DNA of 64,000 nucleotides, taken from NCBI GenBank assembly GCA_013398275.1, contig VZSE01002700.1, positions 578,603-642,602 of the forward strand, in the 5' to 3' direction. Below the pieces are notes generated by a model that made no database searches, was not told the origin of the DNA, and saw nothing but the letters and a program-made list of their open reading frames with translations. Below are positions 38,201 to 51,000 of the stretch, piece by piece; within the stretch, counting starts at the first letter, position 1, and each line of letters opens with the position of its first letter. This DNA comes from Promerops cafer (taxonomy: Eukaryota > Chordata > Aves > Passeriformes > Nectariniidae). The position numbers and the translations under genes were made by a program.

Positions 38201-39892
38201 CAATACACAGGATTTAATTTACTCCTCTTTTAATTGATGATATGTTTTCTTAGCTTCTGTTACAATGTGACAGTCACATTTATTCTCTATGTTTAACAAC
38301 TCTGAAAGGTTTGGGTTTTTTATTCTGGTTGATTGGTGGGACGGTTTTGTTTGTTTAGTTGTTTTTTTCCCAATTGAGTATATATGGTACAGTTGTAAAT
38401 GTTCATCCCTTCATCTTCTACTCAGAGAGGAAAGAGAATTAGAACACACAAAAAACATATATTTAAATTTGATGTTCAGTAAATGCAGAGGGAAAGAAAA
38501 GAAGATAGAAAGAAAAACTGATTATATGTTTGAAAACTTCTGAGAGAAATTGAAATATTTCCTGATAAATTCAAATAAAGCTTTCAAAAATTTTAGTCAC
38601 TAAATGAAATTCCAAGGTGAATCATCCAACTTTTAATCTATTAATAATGTTTGCATGTTCCGTTTACTACTGAAAGTTAAATGATATCCTAATTTTCATC
38701 TAATTTTAATTCTCATAAATTGCTAAGCTGCTTCTCAAGCTAGTTATATAAAAGAGAAGTGTGCTTCTTCAGGGAAATTAAATAGATAACCATGCTCTGA
38801 ACATGGTATGTGGCTTAGAATGTTTTAAAGGGGGTAAACCATAGGTATTGTTCTTCGCTGTGGAGAAAACACAAGGTTTTTTACACCTTTCTGAACTGGG
38901 AGCTGTGTGGGAAATGGCTAGCGTCTTTGGCTGAAGATACTTAGTATCCTATTTTTCTGCTCTTCAGCCTGAGGACAGTGGTGAAACAAAACGTTTTGGC
39001 AAGCAAGTCTACTTGTTAGTCAGATTTCTCAACCACAAACTTCTCAGGTCTTTACATTAACAGTTTCTTCATTGTTATGGATAAATAACTGACAGATAGC
39101 CTGAAGTGTCCCTACCCCATGAAGTATATTTTAACAGTGCAAAGTTATTCCAATTACTGTGATGCATTTTCTCCTGATTTGTACCAATAAATTAGGCTTT
39201 GTTATTTTAAATAGTGTTATGGCAACCTTCCCAGAGCAGATGTCTGTCAGCGGGAGCAAAATCTACATTGGAAATTCTGAAGGGAAAAAAAAAATAACAG
39301 AACAGCTAGCAAAAGCCAATTAACAGTTAGCAGTCTATGACTGTTGAGGAAAAAAAAAAAAAAAAGGATAAAACCTGGAATTTACTTAATCTTATTTATC
39401 ATTCTATCTCCTATAATCCTTCAGAAAATCTATCATAGTATTTGAAATGCTGTTTTCTCTCATGTTAACAATTTTTGGAGTGCATTTGAAAAGAACACAG
39501 TTGTATTAAAAAACTTGAAGAAATAAACCATATTCAATAAATATTGAAATACTTTGAAAAATGTTCAGGTTTTATAAGCTTTTTTCTAGAGTTTCTGTCT
39601 ATAACCACAGCATAAAGTTATTTTCATAAGCAGTATTTTTTGCATATTTTTAATCTCATTTCTTTAATTAAGAACCATGCAGAGATGTGTTATGACCTTT
39701 AATTGGTAATTATTAAAGTAGAATGAGAAAAAAAAATCTAATTTCAAATATTTGATGAAGAAACATGCATCTGAGGTTATATATACCCACGAACCTTGAA
39801 AATCTGGAAAATCTGGACAAAATAAAAGCAGGTAATAACATATTTAGATGATTTCCCCAAATTCATTATTCCAATGTAACAACCATCCTAAA

Positions 39893-39893
39893 C

Positions 39894-39925
<32 letters not shown>
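39893..39925 (+). repeat. (AC)n then poly(A)
   Basis: About seven AC dinucleotides followed by about 19 A. Confidence 0.9.
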
Positions 39926-40562
39926 CCAACTCCCTGTCACATTTGAAATTGTATAAAACATCACACTAGATAGCAATCTGAGAGAAAATTAATTACATTA
40001 ATACACATTGCAAATATGAAAAAAGTTTCCTCAGAAGATAATTTATAGCATGTACTTCTGTCATGGTTTAACCCCAGCCAGCAACTAAGTATGATATAGA
40101 CACTTGCTTGTAACCCCATCAATTCCATCGGATGGGGAGAAGAATAGGAAAAAAGGTTAACCCCATGGACTTATATAAAAACAGCTTAAAAGCTGAGGTA
40201 AAATATAATAGCAACAAAAACAATAATAATAACATCAAGAACAACTATATTAGTAATTGCAATGAAAAGGGGAAAGAGACATGAATAAAATCCAAGAAAG
40301 TAAGTGATGAAAAATACAATTTTTCACCACTTTCTGACTGATATCCAGCCCTACCCCGCCCTGAGTAGTGATGGTCATCTCCCAGCCAGCTTATATACAC
40401 AGAACACGATAGTCTATGTTATGGAATATCCCTTTGGGCAGTTCAGGTCAGCTTCCATGGCTGTGCTGCCTCCCACCTTCTTGTGCACCTGCTCATTGAC
40501 TCATCATGGGAAACTGAAAAGTTCTTGTCTTTGGATAAACCCTACTAAGCAACAACTAGAAT

Positions 40563-41417
40563 ATCACAGAATCACAAAATATGCTGAATTGGAAGGGATC
40601 TACAAGGATCATCAAGTCTAATTCCTGGTCCTGGACACGACCATCCCCAAGAGTCACTCCATGTGCCTGAGAGCATTGTCCAAATGCTTCTTGAGCTCTG
40701 TCAGCTTGGTGCTGTGACCACTTCCCTGGGGAGCCTGTTCCAGTGTCCAAACACCCTCTGGGTAAAGAATCTTTTTCTAATATCCAACCTATACCTGCCC
40801 TGACACAGCTTCAGGTCACTTCCTCAGGTCCTGTCATTGGGTGTCACAGAGAAGAGGTGACTGTCTGTCCCTCCACTTCCCCTCACGAGGAAGTTGTGAC
40901 TGCAATGAGGTCTCTCTTCAGTCTCTGCTTTCCCAGGTGAACAGACCAAGTGACCTCAGCTGTTTCTCATGTGGCTTCCCCTCAAGGTCCTTTGCCATTT
41001 TTTTGCCCTCCTCTGGATGCTCTCTAGTGGTTTAATATCTTTCTTGTATTGTGGCACCCAAAACTGCCCCCAGCACTCGAGGTGAGGTTGCCCCAGTGCA
41101 GAGCAGAGCGGGACAATCCCCTCCCTTGCCCAGCTGGCCATGCTGTGCCTGATGCCCCCCAGGACAGGGTTGGCCCTCTGGGCTGCCAGGGCACTTCTGA
41201 CTCGTATTCAATTTTCTGTCGTCCAGGACCCACAGGTGTCTTCCCATAACACTGCTTTCCAGCATCTCATTCCCCGGTCTGTCTGTATACCCAGGGTTGT
41301 TGCATCCCAAGTGTAGAATCCAGAACTTTTCCTTGTAGAACTTCATATGGTTGATGATTGCCCAATCCACTTATTTATTAAGGGCCAGACAGTATCAAAA
41401 CCTTTACTGAAGTCCAA
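40563..41417 (-). mobile_element. CR1 LINE inserted in the LTR, internally deleted
   Basis: It begins ATCACAGAATCACAAAAT and carries the antisense 3' UTR and ORF2 end (GAGCCTGTTCCAGTGTCC, GTCATTGGGTGTCACAGAG, CACCCAAAACTGCCCCCAGC). The minus frame 41032-41370 covers the C-terminal part of the reverse transcriptase protein. The piece at 41388-41417 encodes the LDFSK..FDTV (palm motif A) signature, but the following codons jump straight to the C-terminal portion at about 41387. The region carrying the catalytic DD is therefore deleted. The copy is 5'-truncated just before motif A, as usual for CR1. It is non-functional. Confidence 0.9.
41032..41370 (-). pseudogene. CR1 ORF2 reverse transcriptase C-terminal remnant
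   Basis: A 112-codon minus frame corresponds to the region after the reverse transcriptase active site of a CR1 LINE protein. In the intact family, ORF2 encodes an endonuclease and a reverse transcriptase that copy the RNA at the target site. The N-terminal part of the frame agrees with CR1 (residues HLGCNNPG at about 21-28, then LDDRKLN). The middle has shifted frame relative to the family, because a CR1-like WGQFWVPQYKKDIK reading appears in the overlapping minus frame 40956-41141. The endonuclease, palm motifs B and C, and the start are absent. It is a fossil within the CR1 at 40563-41417. Confidence 0.75.
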
Positions 41418-42063
41418 AAACATCAGTAAGTTGTCAACATTATTCTTATCCTCAATCCAAGCCACAGGACTGTACCAACTACTAGCAAGAAAACTAACTC
41501 TGTCCCCTATCAAAACCAGGACAGTATCCACTCTTTATTCTATACCATTTACACCAGGTCCAGGTCCCTTTCTTTCTGTCTTTTGATAAATACACACAGT
41601 TATCATTCCCTTGAGTCCCATATGGGCCATCTCTATGCAATATCTGTTGAGTTTGTTTAGTCCAGAATTTGGGCTCCATCTGTCACAACTATCTTTCAGA
41701 ACAGGAAAGATGGTGTGAGGTGTTGGATTGCTACCTGTTGAAGCCAGCTCTAGTTCCATCATTTCTGCACTTGTCTGGCTACATCAAAGTTCATTCTTCA
41801 TTAATATGGAAGATTTTGGCAAAAGGGAATCAGTTTCAGATTCCCGAATCTGAAGAGGCGGAGACAGGTGTCCCAAGGTGTCCAGTGCAGTGATGGGCAT
41901 ATAGAAGTGATAATACAGAGTTATATAGCAATATCATTGGACATTCAATTCATTGGCTATTCTCACCCCAAATCCCTTGAGATACACACCAGACTTCCCC
42001 ATCCTCCAACATTACCCACAGAGTGCACACAGATCCTTGAGGAGAAATAATCCCAAGAATGGG

Positions 42064-42087
42064 TTTTTCTTTTTTTTTTTTTTTTTT
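42064..42087 (+). repeat. poly(T) tract in provirus
   Basis: T-run with a single C, inside the retroviral internal region. Confidence 0.9.
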
Positions 42088-42189
42088 AAGGCAGAAATAA
42101 CCCAGACTGTTTTCCCCTGCAGTTTTAAATGTGTATTACAGGAACTTTATCCCATTCTACAGTACATAAAAGCTTTCATTGTACAGGGC

Positions 42190-42660
42190 CAGTCTGATCA
42201 GCAGGTTGTCTCTTGCTGACTAACCACATGGCTTTTACCAAATGATATGCCAATGATTGAAGTCGCCCCATTGCTCTCAGTGTAGTCTTTAACAGTATGT
42301 TGTATCATTCCATTTTTCTGAAGGTTGGTACGTGATAAGGAATGTGGTATCCCCACCCAGTGCCATGCTCTTTGGCCCACATGTCTATGAGATTGCTTTG
42401 GAAATTAGTTTCATTTTCTGATTTAGTTCTTTCTGTAGTACCATGTCACTGGAAGACTTGCTTTTCAGGGCCCAGGTTAGTGTTCTGGGTGGTGGCAAGG
42501 GACACAGCATATGTTTCTAGGCTTCCAGTGATTGCTTTCACTGCTGCACAAGGCACTTGGCACTTGCAGGTTTGTAGAGTGCAATATAGTCAATCTGCCA
42601 GACCTACTCATGTTTGTATTTCAGCTGTCGTCCTCCATACCTGGGAGACTTTAACACTTG
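42190..42660 (-). pseudogene. ERVL-like integrase core, frameshifted
   Basis: On the minus strand, a Trp-Gln-Ile-Asp-Tyr signature is encoded with its Asp codon at 42589-42591. This is the place of the first catalytic aspartate in retroviral integrase (DDE family), which joins retroviral DNA into the host chromosome. Further along the minus strand, about 42390-42220, a WAKEHG-like block and later integrase-core residues are read, but in more than one frame. Stops and small indels separate the pieces, and the second catalytic Asp region is altered. The 60-codon minus frame 42198-42380 is one such piece. No functional enzyme can be made. The assignment rests on motif order and on the adjacent LTR. 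Confidence 0.6.
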
Positions 42661-43430
42661 GCTAATTGCAGCACGTTTCACATTCATGTATAACGTGGGT
42701 TTGTGTCCGTGGTCAAGTCCGACCTTCAACAGCAAGGCCATCATTATGTTGCATTTCTATCTTGATGGCCTGAGGTGTCATGGGCCAACTGGTCTAGAAA
42801 TAATTCACCATTGTATTGCCAGTCTAGATCCACTTGAGACACTTGAATCTTAGCATCCTGACCACCTATTAGTTGTTCTGGTGATCTTCAGTGGCCAGAT
42901 TCAGGTACATGAACATTCTCACGGCACACCTGCAGAACCAGGTTCTCCACCCAGGAGAATGGTTTGGACCCCCGGGCAATGCCTTGTCACAGTGTGGCAG
43001 CCCAGATGGGTTTGTATCTGCCCTGCCAGTCAGTCTGATTCCACTGCTGCAGCCACCCCCACATTTGCCACCATCCATGGATCAGTATAAGGTATTGGCC
43101 ACTTTCCTTGCTTATGTTTAAAGCCAGCTGGAGAGCTTTACTGGGAAATTGCTATGTGAGTATATAAAAACCTCCCATCTATCACTGGTTTAAAGCAGAG
43201 TAAAATTCTAAATATGTTCTCTGGGCTTTGATATGTTTCATACACTCTGTCTCCAAGTGATTAGCACCACAATCTGTGCTTTGTGACAGTAGTTATTTCT
43301 GTTCTAGTCCAGATGATGGGCCCTTACCAGGTATTACTCAGGCTAGTCTGTGAAATTACTGTTTCTAAAAGAGTGATACAAATTTCATCCCATTGTTGCA
43401 GGACATTGTGGGGTTAAGTACTGGAAAGCA

Positions 43431-43506
43431 GCATTATTTTTTTCCCTCCTTTCAAAAAAAAAAAAAAANNNNNNNNNNNNAAAAAAAAAAAAAAAAAAAA
43501 AAAAAA
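43431..43506 (+). repeat. poly(A) tract with a 12-base gap
   Basis: A-runs at 43454-43468 and 43481-43506 flank 12 undetermined bases. The true A-run length is unknown. It marks the upstream edge of the recognisable provirus. Confidence 0.93.
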
Positions 43507-44952
43507 TCATGCAAAGATCATATTATGCTCAAAATACAGCAGAATGATGCATTTTAAGGCCTATATTTTGGTCCAGTTTAAGTTGTAATATTTTATGTAT
43601 TAGCCTCCCTAAAGCGAAGTCCAGAAACATGATTAGTTTAAAAGTTCAAGTGGGATCACATAGCTTCGTGTTGATATAAAGAAATAAAGTAGCAGCTTTC
43701 TGATTAAGGTATATCCAGGCCACTTGACAAGTAGTTAGTCTCCTTGAGTCCTCTCCTCATTATTCCTGTAGATTTCAATCTCAAAGAAAAGAGGTTTTAT
43801 CCAGCACTCCTGATAAGGGTCTGTGAACTGAGTGGATGGGAGGATAAGATACTATTCTTGGACCACTGAATCAGTTCAACAATTTTTATCTTTCATAACC
43901 TTTTTATTACCTCCCCTTTCGTTTCATCTCGTCTGCTGTTTTTCTCACTGACACGAATCTCAATTCTACCTTTCAAATCTTCATGTCAACCTCTTGACCT
44001 ATCTTTCTCCAAAAAGCATGAAAGACTAATTTAATGTTGTAAATTCCCCTTTCTTTTTTAAGGGGATCTAATTAAGAGAGACACCAATTACAACCACTCT
44101 GTACTAGAACACCTTTTAATTAAGCTGTTGTTACTAAGAGCAGATAATTGTGTGTACAATACATTCACATGCCCCTTTCCATTAGCACACATCAGCACGC
44201 ACAGACGCATAATCACAATTATTAATTGTTACCTGTTTTGAGCAACAGCTGACAGGCCAGCCATAGCTGTTAACAGAAGCAGAGAATCACAGTGTGGCTG
44301 ATGGATGGTTTTCTCAAAGTCCTTCAAGAAGGTTCTTCTTTCATCAGAAACACTTACGTAATTCTGAAGAACTTGTCAGCGTAAAACACCCACCACCTTC
44401 TTGGATGTTCTCTGAACTACACAAACCCATGGTTTATGCTGGTGTTTTCTGCTGGCCTTGGGTATAGGCAGCAAATTATGGACGTTCTGAATTCACCTGC
44501 ACTTGTGGACTCAGCAGGGCTGCAAGTCTCCAGAGCTCATCAGGTATTCGACACATTTACAGGATACTTCTCAGCATCTATTTTTCACTCTTCAGCCACC
44601 TATTTTGTCACAGATATTTTTTCAGCTGTATCTATTGGCATCTGTAGAACCTGTTCATCAAAACTCATACAGAAGGAAATTTTATGATGCCCACCCCTAG
44701 GCCATTGCTACTAAAGTTTTTGAGAAGCTTTCAGTTGTTAAACACAAGTGTTTCCATTACACTGAACATATGGGAAAGATCTCCATTCTACCCTGTAGCA
44801 CTATATAAGCTCCATTCTTAATAATACTGTGTGAATTCACCTCACCATCAGCTCTTATCTATCACTCTTTTAACTGTGTCTTTCCTTTGGCAACTGTTTA
44901 TCATAAAGTTATGGACTTCAATTTTTTGGAGTTTTTTTGCAGCTCCTATTAG

Positions 44953-44953
44953 G

Positions 44954-44993
<40 letters not shown>

Positions 44994-45033
44994 AAAAAAA
45001 AAACCCCCAAAAAAAAAAAANACAAAAATCCAA
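44953..45033 (+). repeat. poly(A)-rich tract
   Basis: Long A-run broken by C and CCCCC, with a single undetermined base at 45021. The 131-codon + and 102-codon minus frames spanning it are poly-Lys or poly-Phe artefacts. Confidence 0.92.
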
Positions 45034-48000
45034 CCAAAGAAAAAAACCCCAAATACCCAACTTTTTCCAGCTTTGTGCAAAACCTGTGAATAGCTGCAGT
45101 TTCCCTTGGCAGGGAAGGCAGAGCGAGAGGAAAAACCTTACTTTGCCACCAAACATTTTTACTTCATTTTTATTTGACTATAGCACCAGTAAAAACCCCA
45201 TTCATATTAGTTATGAAAATTATTGAGCATGTGACAATATTCCAAGCACCAGTGTTGAACTTTGCTTACCATATGGGACAGTAGTTCCTAACTAAGAGTG
45301 ATGAACTGTCAGGAGTTTAGGCTTCTGTAGCAAGCATTTAAAATACCAGCCTATCATTGGGAAAACCTGTTTTGGAGGTTGTATAATAAATACAGGTTTC
45401 CTAGGGATCATGTAAGCATGAAATACCTGGAGATAGTCTTCAAGGTATGCAGCTATATATACTTATTTCTTGCCATTTATTAACAGTGGAAAGTATCTTT
45501 TTTATCTGTGTTTTCACCCACGGTTTACTCATCTTATACTCCCATTACCATGTATAAAGCAGGATCCCTAGCTACAACTCAGTGCCCACTGTACACTGAA
45601 GTATTTTCACTCCTTTAATTTGCTAACAATATCAATGAACAAAAAAGACTGTCTACAAACTGCTTCAATGTCATTGCACACCTAGGACAACATTATCATG
45701 GACACAATGCACCGTATCGGAAACTGAAGGTTTGCTTTAAAGGTAAGTCTCCCTGCCAATTTACTAAGTCCCCTGAATGATGTCAAGAATTATTCCTCAG
45801 GGAGGTATCCAGTTTATTACATGAATTTTTCATTTGTTTTTCATGTCGATTCTGCCTTTGATGAAAAACAATAATAAGTAAAAAGACAAAAAATACAGAA
45901 TTTTGCTGGGATTGTAGGAACCACTTCACTTTCCACTTGAAAACTGGATACATGATTTTCCTTTGCTAGGAACTCCATAAATATTGTGAGGACAAAGACA
46001 GACACCCCTATTCTTTTATAGGTTTGCATCAGAAAGATATTTGTCTTGGTTATTTTCATATTCAGCAAATAATCTAAGTGCAATGAAAAATACAAATACA
46101 AAATGCACTATCTGTTCTAGAAATACACAGATTTCATGTTTCTAGTATTGCTTACATGCTGCAAATCTTTCATTTCTATTATTGCATGGCTACAGAAGAG
46201 GTAAAATAAAATTTTCACATACATAGATTTTAGCTGTCTCCAAGACTGATCTTTCTCCTAGATAAATTCAGTTTTATGTCAGTCATCAGCATTATTTATC
46301 TCTGAAATAGACAACTTTCTTAATTCAGCACTCAGCAGTACTGTGGAAATATTGATCTGCAATCAACTGCTGACACAGTTATCTTTGCTTAAGCTGCATG
46401 TTTACTGAACTGCAAACACAGCATTATTACAGGCATATATAAGAATTATTTCTACTACAAAGAAAAAAAAAACATAGAAGCACTTCATCTAAATGGCCTT
46501 GTCTGTGTTTTATTCTAACACTTATTTTTACCAAAGGTACTTTTAGGGTAAACTGTTCATATTTTCTTTTTTCTCACATAATTTTTGTTTGGGGTTTTTA
46601 TTTGTTGGTTGTCTGGTTGGTTTTTGGAGTTTCTATTATTTTTAATGGTGAATAAAATGCTAAGAGAAATTTTCCTCCACTAATCTTATTTTAATTTTCT
46701 ATTAAGCAAGGTAAACTGGTCAATAAAATTGAAATTATTCTGAAGAGCTGTTTCAATTGTCTTTACAGGTGTTCTTTTGGTTGGGAATCCCAACTTGCAG
46801 GACTTTTAAAATACTTCTGGCAATTCAGGTTTGAGTAAACAGGCAAGTCCTTTGTCATCAATACAGTCTGCTTGATTTTGACAGGTTACACTATTAAAGA
46901 CCATATTTATATTTAATACATACAGCTCCATAGAAAATTAAAGAGGGAGGTATTCCTCTTTATTCCACAGATTAATTAAATTTGATCACAAGTGGAAGTG
47001 TATAGAATGGGGAAAATTCTCTGTAATTTAGAAGGGATTCAAAACAAAACAGGTCTGTTGAAATGGTACCAAAGTGGACAGGCTCTTTGGACTGTAGTCT
47101 TTACAATCCCATTAAATGAACATAGAAATACAAAGTGCAAATAACATTTGAAATAACATTTAGTGTCAGTGGCAGTGAATGATAAATACATTTCAAAATT
47201 TGCTATCAAAGCAGATAACCTTACTTTATAATTTAGCTGAGAAAAATTAAAAAAAAAAAACTGAATAGCTAAACACACAATAAAAGGGCTGACTTTAAAA
47301 GATGGAACTAATAACTGAATACCTTAATCCCAAAAGTCAACTTTTCAAATTAAAATTGCAATTAACTGGGAAAGTTTTAATATATATGTGTGTCTGTGTA
47401 TTTGCAAAGAATTTCAGCCTTTGCAATGACTACAACTGACTTTGAAATTATGAATATTGCAGAAAACTTATTAAGATATATTTATATTCACTTTCTAGGA
47501 TATTAATACATACTGAACATCATAAATACATGATTATTCAATAATTCAGTATAGCGTTTCTAATTGTCCTTGTCATCTCAGTTATATTTTCATTAGTACA
47601 ACAAAAGTAACAGTAGTCAGTAATACCAGCCCAATAAGTGGAAAATACAAACATCCTATCAAATACACAAACGTGTATGACTCTCTTAAGTAGCGCCCAC
47701 CCCCAGAAAAATCTAAAAATCCTTGCTGCTAAAAATACAGCTTAAATATAATTTTAGTACCTAAATCCAAGATTGTGGTTCCAGGAAATGACTGCTAAGG
47801 ACTGTAAGGAATTGTAGGTAATTTTATTTAACTTCATACTCTAGATTTTGTAGTTTTTCAGAGCCATGTATATCACCAAGCTGACAGATCTAAGCTTTCA
47901 AGCCTTTTCAGAAACCTCAGGCTGTTTGGACATTTTCAAATCAGGCAGACACTGTACTGACAGGCCCAAGCTGATCTGATTTTTCAAAGACATCTGACAT

Positions 48001-51000
48001 GCACATATCATCCATACAAGAAAAACACAGCAACCCCAAGGCCATTCTCATGCAAAATGACAGCTAGAGAGAAAGGTGGATCACATTAAATCACAGCCTA
48101 ATGCCTGAAGTAGAATGGAAACTGAGGATCAGTTCTAACCTTGACCAGAAAAGTTTGAATTTGACATCTTCTGAGGGGAGGCTTGAGCCCCCAGGTTGAA
48201 GTACAAAAGCTACATAGACAAGGAAAAAGCATGGAAACAAAGAGGAGAGAATATAAATGTACTTTTTCTAAGTTTCAAACTTTTACCAACCAATTGGAGT
48301 CACAGTCCAAGGAAACTAGATTATCACCATGCATTTTCTTAAAGAACAATGAAAACCATCATAGTAATGTATTTCTATTTGGGAAATCACTTGAAATTCA
48401 ATATTCATCCAAATCTGTATTTCTGTTTCTATACAGAACAGTCTCATTCAAACTAATTTAAAACAAACAAAAAAAACCCAGCTAACCAACAACAACCAAA
48501 AAAACCCCAGCAAAACAAAACAGAAACAATCACATTCCTAAAAAGGAAATAACTCATCTTGCTTTGATACCAAGACTCTTTGTTTTACATAGATAAATCC
48601 CTGAAAAGACTATATTCAGTGCTCTCATAAAATTGCAATGCAAACACAACTTATTTGCTTTAAAGTAAAAGACACAAAATGACAAATCTTGGAATGTGGG
48701 TGCTGTGATTAATACTAACTTAGCCAGACTGTATAAAGCTGACAGTATTCTTGATTTTGTCCCTGGAACAGGAGACAAAATACTTCTGAAGATGCACATA
48801 AATATTGTATATCAGTATTATGACTAGGCATGCATAAAATGAACAGAAGATATATAACTGTACCTAAATCATCCACTTGCCTTCAGATTAAAACCCTTTA
48901 TTTTCATCATAATGTGAATTAAATTAGGCATAGTGAATCTCAAGATGGTATAAAGCATAAAATGGTATAAAGTACTGATAAATGCACCCAATTTTCTAAT
49001 AGCTTGTCTATACCATCATTATGTCACTTCCAACACAAAATAACATATATTGGATTAAATGAAACTAGGGGATACCCACACAATAAATAAAAAACAAGTT
49101 GTTCAGTTAACAAATTTTTGGGTAAAAGGTCTTGATTCCTCTTGAAAATGAATCTTCACTTAAAAAAAAAATCATTCTGCATGCTCATTAATTAGTAGTC
49201 ATGAGTAAGTGATACATGTGCCCTTCTTCAACTGTTGATAAAATTCTTCCTGCCTTATGATCTGTATGCTCTTGCAATTCACTCCACTCTAGATTATATG
49301 AATCTAGAAGTATAAAAAGCACAATATCTATAGGAATACAATATTACTCTTTAGGAAAATAAGAGCTTAATTTCAAGCTTAACACAAACCATTATTTGCT
49401 TTAAAAATGCCAATTTAACCCCATACTGGTAAACCAAAGTTATTTATCCCAAAAATTCCATAACTTTTTAAAAAATGTAACTTGCAAACTGTTTCAGACT
49501 AACATTTCAGACATCCATCTCAGTACTGTGAGATTTGTCCTGAAGGTATTTTCTGTGCAATAACTCATTTCCACAGGATAGGTTGTTATTTATTTATTTA
49601 TTAGTCTCCTGACTTGAAAGAGAATAATATTTACCTTAGAAAGGAAAAATAATCTATAAACTTTCTGAACAACTCCAGTGAGGCCTGACAGTACTTGTCT
49701 CTGTAGCAGCCTACCTTTGTAATATTTCCTCCTGTTTAAAAGATTTATTCAATACCAAATTAGGAAAAAAAAAAAAACAATTGTACCTTGCTATTTTTGT
49801 GACTGCAACTAATTAATGCAAATCATAAGTCACACACAAAGAAATCATATGTTCACTGTGATTTTTTTTTTTACTTTGGAGTGATTACTTAGAAAAATGA
49901 AAATAGATCAAAATATATTTAAATTGTAAAATTTCTCTTTACAACATACAGTTTTCCTTTGACCTTCTGACAAGTCCTGATCTAGTACACACTTGCTCAT
50001 ATGCTTCATTTACACTCCTGACCAATGCTGTTAGATATGACTCTTACAAATTTACCTGTGCTTAAGTAATTCTGACATCATCAAAACAGATGTAATACAA
50101 AAAATATATTTCATGTTCTGGATTTATAGCTTGGGTGTCATTTATTATCTTTTGATGATTAACCTGTTTTAGGCAGTAATCAAAATCACTTCTTTTAGCA
50201 CATCTGAGCCTTAATCTATCAACACAGTGCTAAAAAAATCTGTCCAGGCTAAAATTACTTTCATTCTAGGATTATGCTGTCAATATTGTGACATACAGCA
50301 CACACTGCTGGATCTTCCTTTTAAAGTATTTTTTAGTATTCCAAATGCATAGGACTGGTCATAATCTTTTCAGGTATGTGAAAGCAAATAGCAACATAAT
50401 TTATCAAACCGTAGTAACTTTGACATACAATTCTGACACACAAACAAACAGAGAAACCTGCTGCTATTTATTCATTTCTGTAAAGAACTGCTGAAGCCAA
50501 ACAAGAATTCAAATAGCAGCCATGTCCATCAATCATTAAAAAACCCAAAGCAACATACAAAGATCTGTACATAACCACTCAAGGGAGCTTTCCACCAGAT
50601 TTTAACTGCTTGGCTAATGCCATTTTTTTCCAGACTGTAGGATGTCTTATGAGAATATAGTCAGGTTTATACTGGCATGCTAGATTAAGCAAGGATTGAT
50701 TACCTTCTTTTTTCTATGTTCCTGTCAATATATAATCCTTTCTGTAACACAATGCAGGTTACTATGTTATCCTACAGAGAAGATTCACCTCCATTACATA
50801 GATAATAAAATTATACTGATTCTAATTTTTCATTTCCAGAGGGGGTTATTTTTTTATTCATCCATGTTTTCAATTTCCTACTAAAACAGTAGCATGGAGT
50901 GCTAAAAGGACAGTATAATAATTAGCTGCAAATATTCTGGTAAACTTGACTCCCAATTTATTTTGCGTTCTGGAAAGAATCATTAAAACCTCTGCTGGAG

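Larger units (their letters stand above)
34273..40058. other. unique AT-rich DNA with A-rich tracts
   Basis: It contains an A-rich tract with AACCA units (35158-35292), poly(T) at 35879-35893, poly(A) at 39350-39365, and an (AC)n-(A)n tract at 39893-39925. The + frame 35118-35516 (132 codons) is Lys/Gln/Asn low complexity from the A-rich tract and is not called. CNE-like segments lie near 36890-36990 and 39180-39285. No gene recognised. Confidence 0.6.
40059..41523 (-). mobile_element. ERVL-like 3' LTR, split by a CR1
   Basis: The + strand starts TGTCATGGTTTAACCCCAGCC at 40059 and proceeds normally to AAGCAACAACTAGA at 40560. It resumes at about 41418 with AAACATCAGTAAGTTGTCAAC and ends CAAAACCAGGACA at 41523. 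The two parts sum to about 610 bp, matching the 606-bp LTR at 22599. The intervening 40563-41417 is CR1. As retroviral internal DNA lies at higher coordinates, on the 5' side of the minus-strand sense direction, this is the 3' LTR. Just outside it, the minus strand is purine-rich (AAAGAGTGGA at 41526-41535), in the position of a polypurine tract. Confidence 0.88.
41524..43430 (-). mobile_element. ERVL-like provirus, 3' internal region (pol end), decayed
   Basis: About 1.9 kb of retroviral internal DNA lies upstream, on the minus strand, of the 3' LTR. An integrase-core remnant can be read in pieces at 42190-42660, with a GC-richer portion at 42870-43120 before it that should be earlier pol. 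Frames are short (no minus frame exceeds about 75 codons) and interrupted by stops and shifts. The poly(T) at 42064-42087 adds length. The 5' half, gag, the start of pol and the 5' LTR are missing. At the far side the element fades near 43430, close to a poly(A) tract and assembly gap. No env-like sequence is seen, as expected for ERVL. The left boundary is firm, the right approximate. Confidence 0.7.

Noticed and set aside
38264..38280. Interrupted palindrome AATGTGACAGTCACATT
   Set aside because: Eight-base arms are common by chance in 64 kb.
40304..40621. 105-codon + frame
   Set aside because: Antisense to the ERVL-like LTR and into the CR1.
42342..42665. 107-codon + frame
   Set aside because: Antisense to the decayed integrase region of the ERVL-like provirus.
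44831..45226. 131-codon + frame with a Lys-rich centre
   Set aside because: The centre is a poly(A) tract containing an undetermined base; no domain on either side.
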